A stretch of 64,000 nt of DNA, taken from positions 11,560 to 75,559 of the forward strand of contig DGAQ01000073.1 in NCBI GenBank assembly GCA_002382445.1, read 5' to 3'. Positions 1 through 8,780 of the stretch are shown in pieces (position 1 is the first letter of the stretch; each line of letters begins with the position of its first letter). The notes beneath the pieces are model-generated. The model did no database searches. It saw nothing but the letters and a program-made list of their open reading frames with translations, and was not told where the DNA came from. A program made the translations under genes and the position numbers. This DNA is from Porticoccaceae bacterium UBA4026 (GTDB lineage Bacteria > Pseudomonadota > Gammaproteobacteria > Pseudomonadales > Porticoccaceae).

Positions 1-606
1 GGGTTTCTTCGACAAATTATTGGCTGGCGCGAGTTTATTAGAGGGGTCTATCAGCATCATGGTGAGACCCAACTGCGGAGTAACTTCTTTAATTTTAGCG
101 GGTCGCTAAAAGACAGTTGGTATTCTGGTAATACCGGTATACCGCCTTTGGATGATGCCATTAATTTCTCTGATCGATATGGTTATACCCACCATATAAA
201 CCGTTTGATGGTTATTTCTAACCTGATGACATTGTGTGAGGTGCACCCAAAAAATGTCTACCGGTGGTTTATGGAAATGTATGTTGACTCCTCAGAGTGG
301 GTCATGACTCCCAATGTTTTTGGTATGGGAACCTTTGCCGATGGCGGTATTTTTGCCACCAAGCCCTACATTTGTGGGTCAAATTATATTTTGAAAATGA
401 GTGACTATAAAAAAGGCGAATGGTGCAATACCGTTGATGGCCTTTACTGGCGGTTTGTCAGTCGCCACATGGGTGTATTGAGAAATAATCCGCGTCTGTC
501 GTTTATGCGCCAAACTCTTGAAAAGATGGATCCGCAACGTAAACAATTGATTTTCAGCTGCGCGGAAGACTTTACGTCTAATCACTGTGCTTACAAATGC
601 AATTAG
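1..606 (+). CDS. Cryptochrome/photolyase-family protein, C-terminal part (5' end outside window)
   Basis: The reading frame is open from the first base and codes 201 residues up to TAG. It has the FAD-binding fold of the photolyase-related family (COG3046 type). An early segment reads IGWREFIRGVYQ, and a later one reads SNYILKMSDYKKGEW followed by DGLYWRF, as is typical of the C-terminal third of this family. Relatives repair UV photoproducts or act as blue-light flavoproteins; which applies here cannot be told without the N-terminal antenna domain. The tail after FSCAEDF, which holds two further cysteines, is not one I recognise from relatives. The stop overlaps a possible GTG start of the next short frame (TAGTG). 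Confidence 0.85.
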   Translation, partial: GFLRQIIGWREFIRGVYQHHGETQLRSNFFNFSGSLKDSWYSGNTGIPPLDDAINFSDRYGYTHHINRLMVISNLMTLCEVHPKNVYRWFMEMYVDSSEWVMTPNVFGMGTFADGGIFATKPYICGSNYILKMSDYKKGEWCNTVDGLYWRFVSRHMGVLRNNPRLSFMRQTLEKMDPQRKQLIFSCAEDFTSNHCAYKCN

Positions 607-713
607 TGGGAAGCTCGCCGCACTTTCCTATTGCAACCACAAAAGAAATATTTCAAGATAGAGGGCTAGATGTTCAGCAGTTTCAAGAATTTAAAGGTTT
701 AGCATTTTGTTAG
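606..713 (+). CDS. Possible 35-residue ORF coupled to the photolyase gene
   Basis: A GTG at 606 overlaps the photolyase TAG and opens a frame to TAG at 711-713. The peptide begins VGSSPHFPIATTKEIFQDRG and ends LAFC. Its composition looks protein-like rather than random, and the TAGTG junction would allow translational coupling. I do not recognise a family. It could be a genuine small protein, or the decayed end of a longer gene. There is no convincing independent ribosome-binding site. Confidence 0.3.
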   Translation: MGSSPHFPIATTKEIFQDRGLDVQQFQEFKGLAFC

Positions 714-991
714 TAGCTAGGTTTAAAAAGTATTCGGCACTACTGCTACTCATGGCAGTGTTTTTCGTGGCTAATAATCTAGCTCACGACTCGGCGCATA
801 CTTTTGGCCAAAACGTAGGCGTCCAGGTAGAGTGTGATAGTTGCCACGTATTCAAGGGTACCCTGGTTGCTGCTGCTAGTGAATCATCTACTCTCAGTTT
901 TTTCATGGACCTGTTTTTCGAGGAGCCTACTTTAGGGTCCTTACCTTCACGATTCTCTCTCTACCTGTCTCGAGCACCCCCTAAAGTTTAA
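707..991 (+). CDS. Small exported protein with a CxxCH motif, partner of the downstream TonB receptor
   Basis: The frame starts at TTG 707 behind AAAGG and codes 94 residues; an ATG at residue 16 is an alternative start. A hydrophobic stretch at about residues 12-24 (LLLLMAVFFVANN) looks like a signal peptide or anchor. It is followed by HDSAH and by CDSCH, a single CxxCH that could hold heme c or a metal ion. The rest is a short, weakly conserved tail. It ends 50 bases before a ZnuD-like receptor on the same strand, so a shared transcript is likely. I infer a periplasmic accessory role in metal uptake; no function is established from the sequence. Confidence 0.6.
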   Translation: MLVARFKKYSALLLLMAVFFVANNLAHDSAHTFGQNVGVQVECDSCHVFKGTLVAAASESSTLSFFMDLFFEEPTLGSLPSRFSLYLSRAPPKV

Positions 992-1041
992 GTTTAATTT
1001 TACCAATTACATATTAAATTTAAATTTTTCCAGGAGGTTCT

Positions 1042-3198
1042 ATGAACCCGCGTATCTATGCTCCCGTTGTGTTGAGCGTCTTATTAAGTGTTAATGCAAT
1101 TGCAATTGCAAATGAAATAGAAGAAGTGATCGTCACATCATCTTTAATCGATCAAACATTAAACGATATTGAAAACCCACTTCATGTGGTCAGTGGTGAA
1201 GATATTTCAACCAACGCCTCTCAAAGTTTAGGAGAATCTTTAGATAATCTTCTGGGTGTTTCTTCCACCGATTATGGTTCAGGCGTTGGCCAGCCAATTA
1301 TTCGTGGTATGTCCGGTAATCGTGTCAAAATTCTCAATAACGGAATGGTTGTTAGGGATGTTGCCGGGATTGGTGCTGACCACGTTAACGATGTTGATTT
1401 GAACAACATACAACAAATTGAAATTGTTAGGGGGCCGTCTTCGCTTCTCTACGCCAATGGCACTATCGGCGGCATCATTAATATCGTTGATAGCACTATT
1501 GCACGAGAAGATTTCACAGAGTCAGAGTTAAAGCTCGGTCTGGAGGCGCAGTCTGTGAACGACGGTGATAGCCATAACCTTTCTTACCAAAATAATCTTG
1601 GCGGTTTGAATTTCAGTCTTGCGTATAAGGATTCTCAGTTCGATAATTTTGATGTTCCAACTGGCGCCATACTCCATGGTGACGAGCACTATGACGAGCA
1701 CGAAGAAGAAGTAGGGTTCCTGTCTAATTCTGATTTTGAGAACAATGCACTGCGATTGGGCGTCTCTAAAGCAGGCGATTGGGGCTACTTCGGTGTCTCT
1801 GTCAACAGTGTCGAGAGCATCTATGGTATTCCGTTTCATGGCGATGAAGATGGAGATGAGCACGAAGATGAGCACGAAGACGAGCACGGAGATGAGCATG
1901 AGGGAGAGCGTATTTTCTCTACAACTGATTCGGAAGTGGTCAATGTAGAAGGCGCATATATCGCCAGTAATAGTTGGTTGAAAAAGGTCAATTACTTCAT
2001 CAGAGATACCGATTATTCGTTGACCGAGCAACATGCTGAGGAACATGAGGGTAAAGAGTATGAAGGCGAGGACGATGGAGAAGAGCACGAAGAGGGGCCA
2101 ACAGTGTTCAGCAATGAATCTCGAGAGTATGGCGCTATTTTCGACTTATCTAGAGATGATCTTCTGCAAAAAATATCACTCAATTTTGTCGGCGAGGATA
2201 TGTCCATGGTGGGTGAAGAGGCATTTATGAACCCAACGGCCAGCGAAGAGATGACCTTGGGCTACTATCTGAGCAAACAGGTAGATTCATTTCATCTTGA
2301 CCTAGGCATACGACATGACCGCACAAGTCGAAAAGGCTCAGTTAGCCATAAAGAAGAGCATGAGGAAGAACATCATGACGAAGAGATGGACTACTTCTCC
2401 AAAGACTATAATGCGACAAGCTTCGCGATGAGCCTCAGCAAAGATCTCAATGAAAATTTTGACTTGAACATCACGGCTGGAATGGTTGAAAGAACTCCCT
2501 CTGCTATGGAGTTATTCATGAACGGCCCGCATCTCGCTGCTGGTCGCTTGGAGATTGGTAATACTGCTTTGGAGTCTGAAAAATCAGCAAACTTTGATGC
2601 AACCCTGTCTTATGAGCATGAAGGAGTTTTTGGAACGTTTACGTTGTTTAAAAATGATGTCGCTGACTACATCTACCTTCAAGACGAAACTGAAGAAGCG
2701 CACGAAGAGCATGATGACGAAGATGATCATGGCGGCTTAATCAAGGCCAACTATTTGCAGCAGAATGCGCAATTTGTCGGCTATGAACTGCAGCTGGGTA
2801 CCGTCATTGAGTTGGGTAACGGTGACCTGACTTTGTCATTTGGCCGTGATTCAGTGGCTGGAGAGTTTCGTGACGACAGTAATATTCCTCGTATGACTCC
2901 TGACAGAAATATTTATGGGATTTCTTATTCGGAAAATGATCTTGAGTTAAAGCTTAATTTAAAGGATGTCGAGTCTCAGAGAGATATTGGTACAAATGAA
3001 ACTGTTACCAGCGGCTTTAGCATGCTGGATTTCCATGCAGTAAAAACCTTCACTTTCGGTAAAAAGCAGACTGCAACAGTGTCATTTTTTGCTAAAAACT
3101 TGCTCGATGAAGTGGCTAGAAATCACTCGTCTTTCGTGAAGGACGAAGTTCCATTGCCGGGGAGAAATATAGGCATTAAACTGCAATTAACTCTATAG
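1042..3198 (+). CDS. TonB-dependent receptor, ZnuD-like, with His/Asp/Glu-rich loops
   Basis: This 718-residue outer-membrane receptor starts at ATG behind a strong AGGAGG. A signal peptide (about residues 1-24) is followed by a TonB-box-like EEVIVTS. The plug carries GQPIIRGMSGNRVKILNNG and EIVRGPSSLLYANGTIGGI, the pattern of ZnuD-type zinc/heme receptors. Five clusters rich in His, Glu and Asp lie at about residues 213-225, 266-290, 329-353, 436-451 and 548-565, where extracellular or pore loops are expected. In the ZnuD family such loops bind zinc or related divalent metals, so metal uptake is the best guess. The C-terminus (KLQLTL) is a normal barrel end. The last codons form one arm of a perfect hairpin with the 3' flank. 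Confidence 0.88.
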   Translation: MNPRIYAPVVLSVLLSVNAIAIANEIEEVIVTSSLIDQTLNDIENPLHVVSGEDISTNASQSLGESLDNLLGVSSTDYGSGVGQPIIRGMSGNRVKILNNGMVVRDVAGIGADHVNDVDLNNIQQIEIVRGPSSLLYANGTIGGIINIVDSTIAREDFTESELKLGLEAQSVNDGDSHNLSYQNNLGGLNFSLAYKDSQFDNFDVPTGAILHGDEHYDEHEEEVGFLSNSDFENNALRLGVSKAGDWGYFGVSVNSVESIYGIPFHGDEDGDEHEDEHEDEHGDEHEGERIFSTTDSEVVNVEGAYIASNSWLKKVNYFIRDTDYSLTEQHAEEHEGKEYEGEDDGEEHEEGPTVFSNESREYGAIFDLSRDDLLQKISLNFVGEDMSMVGEEAFMNPTASEEMTLGYYLSKQVDSFHLDLGIRHDRTSRKGSVSHKEEHEEEHHDEEMDYFSKDYNATSFAMSLSKDLNENFDLNITAGMVERTPSAMELFMNGPHLAAGRLEIGNTALESEKSANFDATLSYEHEGVFGTFTLFKNDVADYIYLQDETEEAHEEHDDEDDHGGLIKANYLQQNAQFVGYELQLGTVIELGNGDLTLSFGRDSVAGEFRDDSNIPRMTPDRNIYGISYSENDLELKLNLKDVESQRDIGTNETVTSGFSMLDFHAVKTFTFGKKQTATVSFFAKNLLDEVARNHSSFVKDEVPLPGRNIGIKLQLTL
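1849..1905 (+). repeat. 12-bp coding tandem repeat (Asp-Glu-His-Glu/Gly units)
   Basis: Inside the receptor gene the unit GATGAGCACGAA recurs in about four near-identical copies with third-base changes (GAT/GAC, CAC/CAT, GAA/GGA). Each copy adds one D-E-H-x tetrapeptide to a metal-binding loop, so copy-number change keeps the frame. Confidence 0.75.
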
Positions 3199-3213
3199 GT
3201 AAGAGTTAATTGC
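3183..3213. repeat. Perfect 12-bp inverted repeat spanning the receptor stop codon
   Basis: Arms GCAATTAACTCT (3183-3194) and AGAGTTAATTGC (3202-3213) are exact complements around a 7-base loop holding the TAG of the receptor gene. No T-run follows on either strand, so a classical intrinsic terminator is not evident; an RNA-stabilising 3' hairpin is an alternative. Confidence 0.8.
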
Positions 3214-3214
3214 G

Positions 3215-4960
3215 CTAGTGGTCAAGGGTTTTTGATATTACGTCAAAAACCCTTGATTCTCCGCGATCACGAGGGTCTGAGGCAGCAATCCAAGAGTCGC
3301 CATCTTTCATGATCATCTGGACATCACCATATTCAAACGCGTGAGGTTCTGACCTGTAACCCCTGTCAGCAAGATCTTTAATCGTTTGCTCGGATAATGG
3401 TCGTCCAATGCCAAGGCCGCTGTAGGTGATCAAATCGATAGGGACCAGTTGGTGATGAAAGCGTGTCGCGCCAATCGCTTCAATAGGGGTCATTCCAAAG
3501 TCTAAAATATTGATAATGACTTGAAAAACAGTAGTGAAGATAGTTGATCCTCCGGGCGTGCCTAGTACCATCTCTACTTCACCGTCCTTAAGTAAAATGG
3601 TCGGTGACATAGATGACAACATGCGCTTACCCGGCTGAATCTCATTGGCTACGTTACCCATGACGCCATATATGTTTGGAACGCCTGGCTTGGCACTAAA
3701 ATCATCCATCTCGTTGTTCAGCAAGAAGCCTGCGCCGCCCACGACTACACCACTGCCATAATCCCAGTTGATGGTATAAGTGTTAGATACCGCATTACCC
3801 CACTGGTCGACGATAGAATAATGAGTAGTATTGGGCGATTCTAGCCCGGGGTTAATGCTCGTTAGCGGTGATATTGTTGTCGGATTAATCTCGGCTGCAC
3901 GCTTGGAGACATAATCATTGCTAATTAATGTATCAATATCCACATTAAAAAAGTCAGGGTCACCTAAATACTCAGCACGATCAGCAAAAACCCTTTTCTC
4001 CATTTCAGCTACTAGGTGAATGTACTGTGCAGAGTTATGCTCGACGTCCTCAAAAAAATCACCTAGGTAGTCTTTCATTTTTAACAATTGCACAATGGCA
4101 AAACCACCTGAACTTGGTGGCGGGGCAGAAATGACTTCATACTCGCGCCATGTTGAACGCACCGGTTCACGCCAGACGGCCTTGTAACTTTCTAAGTCTT
4201 CTGCTGTGATCAGTCCATTACCAGCCTGCATTTCTTCCACGATAAGCGCCGCGGTCGCACCTCGGTAAAAATCGTCCGCGCCACTTTCCGCTATGCGACC
4301 TAAGGTTTTCGCAAGCTCGGGTTGTTTAAATAAACGGCCGACTTTCATCGATGCAAAATAGGCGCTGAAATTGGTTTTTCCTACAAACTGGCCTTTCAAA
4401 TGATGAACATTATCGACCAGAGCTGGAGCCGGCATAAAACCATCTCTAGCCAATTTTATAGCTGGATTGATCAGATCTTTCCATGGCAATTTACCAAACT
4501 TTTTATGAGCTTCCCAAAATCCAGCCACAGTGCCCGGCACACCAACAGCTTGAGCGCCGATCAAGGTAATGTCGTCAATCACATTACCTTCAGCGTCCAA
4601 GTACATATCTTTGTGTGCGGCTAAGGGCGCTTTTTCGCGATAATCAAGAAACGCGATTTCGTCACCCATCTTGATGGTCATAAAGCCACCACCACCAATG
4701 TTGCCTGCATCAATAAAGGTGACGGCCAGGGTAAAGCCCGCCGCCACTGCCGCATCAACGGCATTGCCACCAGCGTTAAGAATATCCTGGCTCACTTGAG
4801 CGCCATAAATGTCAGAAATGGCAATGGCAGCCATGGCGCGTGGCGCCGCAGTATTTTGCGCAGCGGTTATTGATTCAATGCGATTTGTGTTGTTTTCGCA
4901 ACCCTGAGTAAAGCTAAGGGTGATCAATATAAGCGTTAGGTAAAATATCTTCCTTTTCAT
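3215..4960 (-). CDS. ggt: Gamma-glutamyltransferase (GGT), Ntn hydrolase
   Basis: The 581-residue proenzyme is the usual GGT length. It would cleave gamma-glutamyl bonds of glutathione and related peptides in the periplasm. The autoprocessing site lies in NTTHYSIVDQWGNAVSNTY, where the first Thr of TTH (residue 378) should become the N-terminal nucleophile of the small subunit. The NNEMDDF block and the SSMSPT and GTPGGS substrate-binding segments follow. The N-terminus is hydrophobic and has Cys21 after FTQG, an imperfect lipobox (Thr instead of Leu at -3), so either a lipoprotein or a cleaved signal is possible. It is convergent with the receptor gene. The link to peptide scavenging by the neighbouring receptors is inference. 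Confidence 0.92.
   Translation of the reverse strand: MKRKIFYLTLILITLSFTQGCENNTNRIESITAAQNTAAPRAMAAIAISDIYGAQVSQDILNAGGNAVDAAVAAGFTLAVTFIDAGNIGGGGFMTIKMGDEIAFLDYREKAPLAAHKDMYLDAEGNVIDDITLIGAQAVGVPGTVAGFWEAHKKFGKLPWKDLINPAIKLARDGFMPAPALVDNVHHLKGQFVGKTNFSAYFASMKVGRLFKQPELAKTLGRIAESGADDFYRGATAALIVEEMQAGNGLITAEDLESYKAVWREPVRSTWREYEVISAPPPSSGGFAIVQLLKMKDYLGDFFEDVEHNSAQYIHLVAEMEKRVFADRAEYLGDPDFFNVDIDTLISNDYVSKRAAEINPTTISPLTSINPGLESPNTTHYSIVDQWGNAVSNTYTINWDYGSGVVVGGAGFLLNNEMDDFSAKPGVPNIYGVMGNVANEIQPGKRMLSSMSPTILLKDGEVEMVLGTPGGSTIFTTVFQVIINILDFGMTPIEAIGATRFHHQLVPIDLITYSGLGIGRPLSEQTIKDLADRGYRSEPHAFEYGDVQMIMKDGDSWIAASDPRDRGESRVFDVISKTLDH
3222..3256. repeat. Perfect 14-bp inverted repeat inside the 3' end of ggt
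   Basis: Arms at 3222-3235 and 3243-3256 (TCAAGGGTTTTTGA and its exact complement) surround a 7-base loop. The element encodes the last residues of the gamma-glutamyltransferase (around FDVISKTLD) and lies 8 bases from the 3183-3213 hairpin. Together they sit between two convergent genes and probably separate or terminate the transcripts. Confidence 0.8.
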
Positions 4961-5343
4961 TATGTCCCGTCCCGATAGTGTCTAGTTGGTTCTACTAAGG
5001 CTCTTATAATACTGGGTTTAGACTTTCGATCTTACAGCTTCATAAGCATTGGCATCATAGCCTAGGGATCTAACTGAGTCATTGCTGTTAGTTTATTTAT
5101 GGAGTTTTAGATAGATTTTGGCAGAGGAAATACTCGTATTTGACGTCATTTCACTGAGCTATGGTCAATAGCGTGCGCCACACCCCTGCCTACTGAATCA
5201 CAGGATGAATGTATCTTGGGTTATTCTGTACCCAATTTATAGGTGTACAAGTGAAGGCAGAGGTAATAAACTGACTTGTGATTCTTTAAACAAATATTAC
5301 ACGCAGTATATTTATTACTTACAGTAGTTATCGGGAGAGACTA
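4961..5343. other. Intergenic region between divergent ggt and the large TonB receptor
   Basis: These 383 bases must hold the promoters of both flanking genes. A TATAAT at 5005-5010 and a palindromic TGACGTCA at 5141-5148 are visible, but neither has a convincing partner element. A small inverted repeat TTGGGT/ACCCAA lies near 5216-5235. No Fur or Zur box and no credible gene were seen. Confidence 0.5.
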
Positions 5344-8300
5344 ATGACTGTTAAATTAAAAGGTAAGGCTAATACCCTAATGGCGTCCATCGCGTCTATT
5401 CTATTATTAGGATCGTCTTTAGCGTATTCAGGGGAAAATATTGAGAGTGAGGAAATTCTTGCTGAAGAAGTGCAAGCTGAAATTGCCAGTGAAGAAGTGC
5501 AAGCTGAGCAGTTGGAGTTCAGTTCAGACAGTGACACTGTGGATGAGATCTTAGTTACCGGGTCGCGCTTAAAGCGAACGACTTTTTCAAGTATCTCTCC
5601 GCTGCAGATTATCTCTGCCGGAATTTCACGCGAAGCTGGGTTGGTCAATGCTGCAGACATTTTGCAGGGCTCAACCTCCGCTGGTGGGCAGCAGGTCGAT
5701 CTAACCTTTAGTGGCTTTGTTTTAGACAATGGTCCTGGAACGCAGACGATTGACCTTCGTGGTCTTGGCTCTAATAGAACATTGGTACTGATTAACGGAC
5801 GACGTCTAGCGCCCGGTGGTGCCGAGGGCGCGCCCTACGCACCCAATGTTGGTTTAATTCCAGCGGGATTGGTCGCGCAGTATGAAATTTTGACTGATGG
5901 AGCATCTTCAGTTTATGGATCTGATGCCATTGGTGGTGTAACTAACATTATTATGAAGAAAGACTTTGATGGTCTCGATTTGGCGATGGGAACCACTGCG
6001 CCTAAATATGATGGAGGTGAAAATTCTAATTTACAACTAACCTGGGGCAAGAACTGGGATCGCGGTTTTGTTGGCATGGGACTAGATTATTCCAAAAGTG
6101 AGTCAGCTAGCTATGGCAGCCGACCTTGGACCGGTGAGTGTGAAACAAATTTAGAAATGGACAAGTCTGGAAAAATTAGGCAGTTAGATCTCTATTACAA
6201 AGAGACTTATGGGATGGAGATATCTAATTGTAAGCCGACCAGTCTAGCGGGCAGAGTCTTTGTCCCTGGTATGGCCACTGGTAGTATTTATTATACTCCG
6301 GGGACCAGTAACGGTGGTTGGGGAAACTTTAGTGAAAGCGTATCTCCCTACGGTGGCTTTGGCATAGACAGTAATGGCGATGGTGTGGCCGATGTTTCAT
6401 ATTCTAATTACAGCCTTAATGGTACGCCCTACAAGCAAAATGCCGATTTATATCCAGAAAATGAAACGGTTAACTTTATGGCTTATGGAGAGTATACCTT
6501 TGGAGGTGACGCCAACGTAACAGCCTACTTTGAAACCATGTATTCTAAGCAGGATTATTCACAAACGTCTTCGCCACCCCAGTTGTTTCCTGATGTGCCA
6601 GCAAATAACCCTTATAACTTGTGTAATCCCAATAACCCAGACGGCGTAGACTGTGGTTTGGCTCAGGACGCACTCTATACCAGTGATGCCTTTACCTCGG
6701 GCTTTGGGTCTTACTATGAGGGCCTCTGTGCGGGCTATGGCATTCCACTAGCCGGTTGTACTCCAGCTACTTTCGGTCTTCTTAGTGGTGCCATCGGTGC
6801 GGTAGGCACTCTGCCGATTGTTTCTGTAGAAAATGACAGATCATCCACTGAGGCGAGCTTTGCGAATTCTCGTTTTGTAGCCGGTTTGAGAGGAGATCTT
6901 CCCTTTATGAATGCGGGAACGCTCAGCAATTGGACATTTGATGTGTACGGGTCTTACTCCAAGTCTGAGGGAGAGTCTCATCGTTATGGTATTCGTGGTG
7001 ACCGTTTGGATCTTGCGTTGGGTAACTATTCATCGACAGACACTCCCTGTGTTAATGATTCAGGAGAGACCCTGGCTTTTGATGCAGCGCCGGGTTGTGT
7101 TGCTGTTAACATGTTTGCACCTTCGCTGTACCCTGTGGGCATAGTTGGTACATTTGCCACAGATGCAGAAACAAATTATCTCTTTGATAGCCGTGATTTT
7201 GATACCGAGTATGAGCAGACGATCCTCAATGCTTCAATGTCCGGTGATGTGTATGAGTTGCCCAACGGACCTATCCAGATGGCTGTTGGCTTTGAGTACC
7301 GTAAAGATGAAATCAACTCGATGCCTGACAACGTGGCTCGAGACGGCCTGTTCTTTGGATACTTCTCTGACGGTGGCGCTGTCGGCTCTAAGGATATGAG
7401 CGAGCTCTTTTTTGAAGTAGAAGTTCCATTGATTGCTAATAAGCCTTTTGTTAAAGAGTTTACCGTTAATGCGTCGGCGAGATATACCGACGACGAGATT
7501 TACGGTAGCAATACGACTGAGTCAGTCAAGTTAGGCTGGCGTCCGGTTGATTCACTATTGATCCGTGCTACCCATGGAACCGCGTTTCGAGCACCCAACT
7601 TACGTGAGCTGTATCTAGCTAACCAGACTGGTTTCAACACTATTAGCGATCCCTGTAAAACACCCGAAGAAGCGGTTGACTTGTTTACGGGTATTTATGA
7701 TCCTAGTGCTGATCAGCGTGACCCTCAGGTGCTAGCCAACTGTCTTGCTAATGGTGTTAACCCAACCGGTTATACCGGCGGGTTTGGTGCTTATAGTGTA
7801 GAGCAATCGACAGGCGGTTCGCTAACTCTAGCTCCAGAAGAATCTCAATCTTGGACTGCTGGCTTCTCCTATGAGCAAGACTTCAGTAATGAGTTTGATT
7901 TTGGCGTTAGCATGACTTACTACGAAGTCTCGATTGACAATACCATCATTGAGCCCAATGGCCAGTATATCGTTAATGATTGCTATTACACGCTGACTGG
8001 AGAAAGCCCTTTCTGTGGTCGTATTAGCCGAGATATGTCTGACCCAAGCGATCCATATATCACTTTATTGGATAATGGTTTCCTCAATCGAGATAATGAG
8101 AAGGCACGCGGTGCGGATGTCAATATAACTTTTGGTGACACCTGGACTATTATGGATCGTGCTATTGACGTTGATATTTCTATCAACGCCGGTCATACGA
8201 TAGAGCGTTCATTCCTATTTGTTGATGACAATGGTGTTGAAGATTTCGAAGATTACGCTAGTGAGTGGGGCTTCCCTAGCTGGAAAGGAAATTCCACCAT

Positions 8301-8691
8301 TCGCTTAACTTATGAAAAGTGGGCCGTGATGTTGAGATCTAATTACATTAGTTCAGTTGATCAAGACCCTCTAGCGAGAGACGAGTATAGTGATATTTAT
8401 GATACGAATGATACTGGCTACTATGGCGATACATGTTTAGGTGAAGGTTATTATGATACCTGTCGTGATGTCGGCCACGCTGATGATTACATGACGCACA
8501 CGTTGTCTGTGACCTATCAAGAAGATAACTGGGCAGTTAACGTTGGTGCGCGAAACATATTTGATAAAGCGCCTCCAAGGGTTGATGGAAGCGAAGTATC
8601 TTCAGTCAATAATGTACCTATTGGTTATGGCTATGACCTAATGGGTCGCTCACTCTATGTGAACTTCGAATATCAGTTTGGTAGCAACTAG
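5344..8691 (+). CDS. Large TonB-dependent receptor (1115 aa), probably for peptides or oligomers
   Basis: The start ATG follows GGGAGAG. A signal peptide (about residues 1-29, ending near LAYSGEN) is followed by a Glu-rich linker with a duplicated EEVQAE segment. Then come the TonB-box region DEILVTGSRL and a plug with TIDLRGLGSNRTLVLINGRR and DGASSVYGSDAIGGV. The large barrel has many acidic extracellular loops and paired cysteines, and ends in YVNFEYQFGSN. This is the family of big receptors common in Alteromonadales and Cellvibrionales. The S9 peptidase gene 90 bases downstream suggests peptide uptake, which is inference. A strong terminator lies between the two genes, so they may be only partly co-transcribed. 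Confidence 0.9.
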   Translation: MTVKLKGKANTLMASIASILLLGSSLAYSGENIESEEILAEEVQAEIASEEVQAEQLEFSSDSDTVDEILVTGSRLKRTTFSSISPLQIISAGISREAGLVNAADILQGSTSAGGQQVDLTFSGFVLDNGPGTQTIDLRGLGSNRTLVLINGRRLAPGGAEGAPYAPNVGLIPAGLVAQYEILTDGASSVYGSDAIGGVTNIIMKKDFDGLDLAMGTTAPKYDGGENSNLQLTWGKNWDRGFVGMGLDYSKSESASYGSRPWTGECETNLEMDKSGKIRQLDLYYKETYGMEISNCKPTSLAGRVFVPGMATGSIYYTPGTSNGGWGNFSESVSPYGGFGIDSNGDGVADVSYSNYSLNGTPYKQNADLYPENETVNFMAYGEYTFGGDANVTAYFETMYSKQDYSQTSSPPQLFPDVPANNPYNLCNPNNPDGVDCGLAQDALYTSDAFTSGFGSYYEGLCAGYGIPLAGCTPATFGLLSGAIGAVGTLPIVSVENDRSSTEASFANSRFVAGLRGDLPFMNAGTLSNWTFDVYGSYSKSEGESHRYGIRGDRLDLALGNYSSTDTPCVNDSGETLAFDAAPGCVAVNMFAPSLYPVGIVGTFATDAETNYLFDSRDFDTEYEQTILNASMSGDVYELPNGPIQMAVGFEYRKDEINSMPDNVARDGLFFGYFSDGGAVGSKDMSELFFEVEVPLIANKPFVKEFTVNASARYTDDEIYGSNTTESVKLGWRPVDSLLIRATHGTAFRAPNLRELYLANQTGFNTISDPCKTPEEAVDLFTGIYDPSADQRDPQVLANCLANGVNPTGYTGGFGAYSVEQSTGGSLTLAPEESQSWTAGFSYEQDFSNEFDFGVSMTYYEVSIDNTIIEPNGQYIVNDCYYTLTGESPFCGRISRDMSDPSDPYITLLDNGFLNRDNEKARGADVNITFGDTWTIMDRAIDVDISINAGHTIERSFLFVDDNGVEDFEDYASEWGFPSWKGNSTIRLTYEKWAVMLRSNYISSVDQDPLARDEYSDIYDTNDTGYYGDTCLGEGYYDTCRDVGHADDYMTHTLSVTYQEDNWAVNVGARNIFDKAPPRVDGSEVSSVNNVPIGYGYDLMGRSLYVNFEYQFGSN
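5463..5507 (+). repeat. 18-bp direct repeat, 27-bp period, in the receptor N-terminal linker
   Basis: TGAAGAAGTGCAAGCTGA occurs at 5463-5480 and again exactly at 5490-5507. It duplicates EEVQAE in the linker between the signal peptide and the TonB box. The period of nine codons keeps the frame. Confidence 0.85.
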
Positions 8692-8718
8692 ATAATTTGT
8701 TAATCTAAAGTAGTTATA

Positions 8719-8752
8719 AAAACCCTCTCAGATATTTTGAGGGGGTTTTTTG
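8719..8752 (+). terminator. Rho-independent terminator after the large TonB receptor
   Basis: AAAACCCTCTCA (8719-8730) pairs with TGAGGGGGTTTT (8738-8749) with one wobble around a 7-base loop, and the T-run continues to about 8751. It lies 28 bases after the receptor stop codon. Confidence 0.9.
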
Positions 8753-8780
8753 TCTTAAAAGATCAAAAAGGAATTAGTTT

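Noticed and set aside
1528..2088. 186-codon minus-strand frame inside the ZnuD-like receptor
   Set aside because: It is a shadow of the His/Asp-rich coding strand, with no start context or recognisable domain.
5205..5330. About 40-codon plus-strand frame in the ggt-receptor gap
   Set aside because: It has no ribosome-binding site, biased Tyr/Asn-rich AT-driven composition and no protein-like character.
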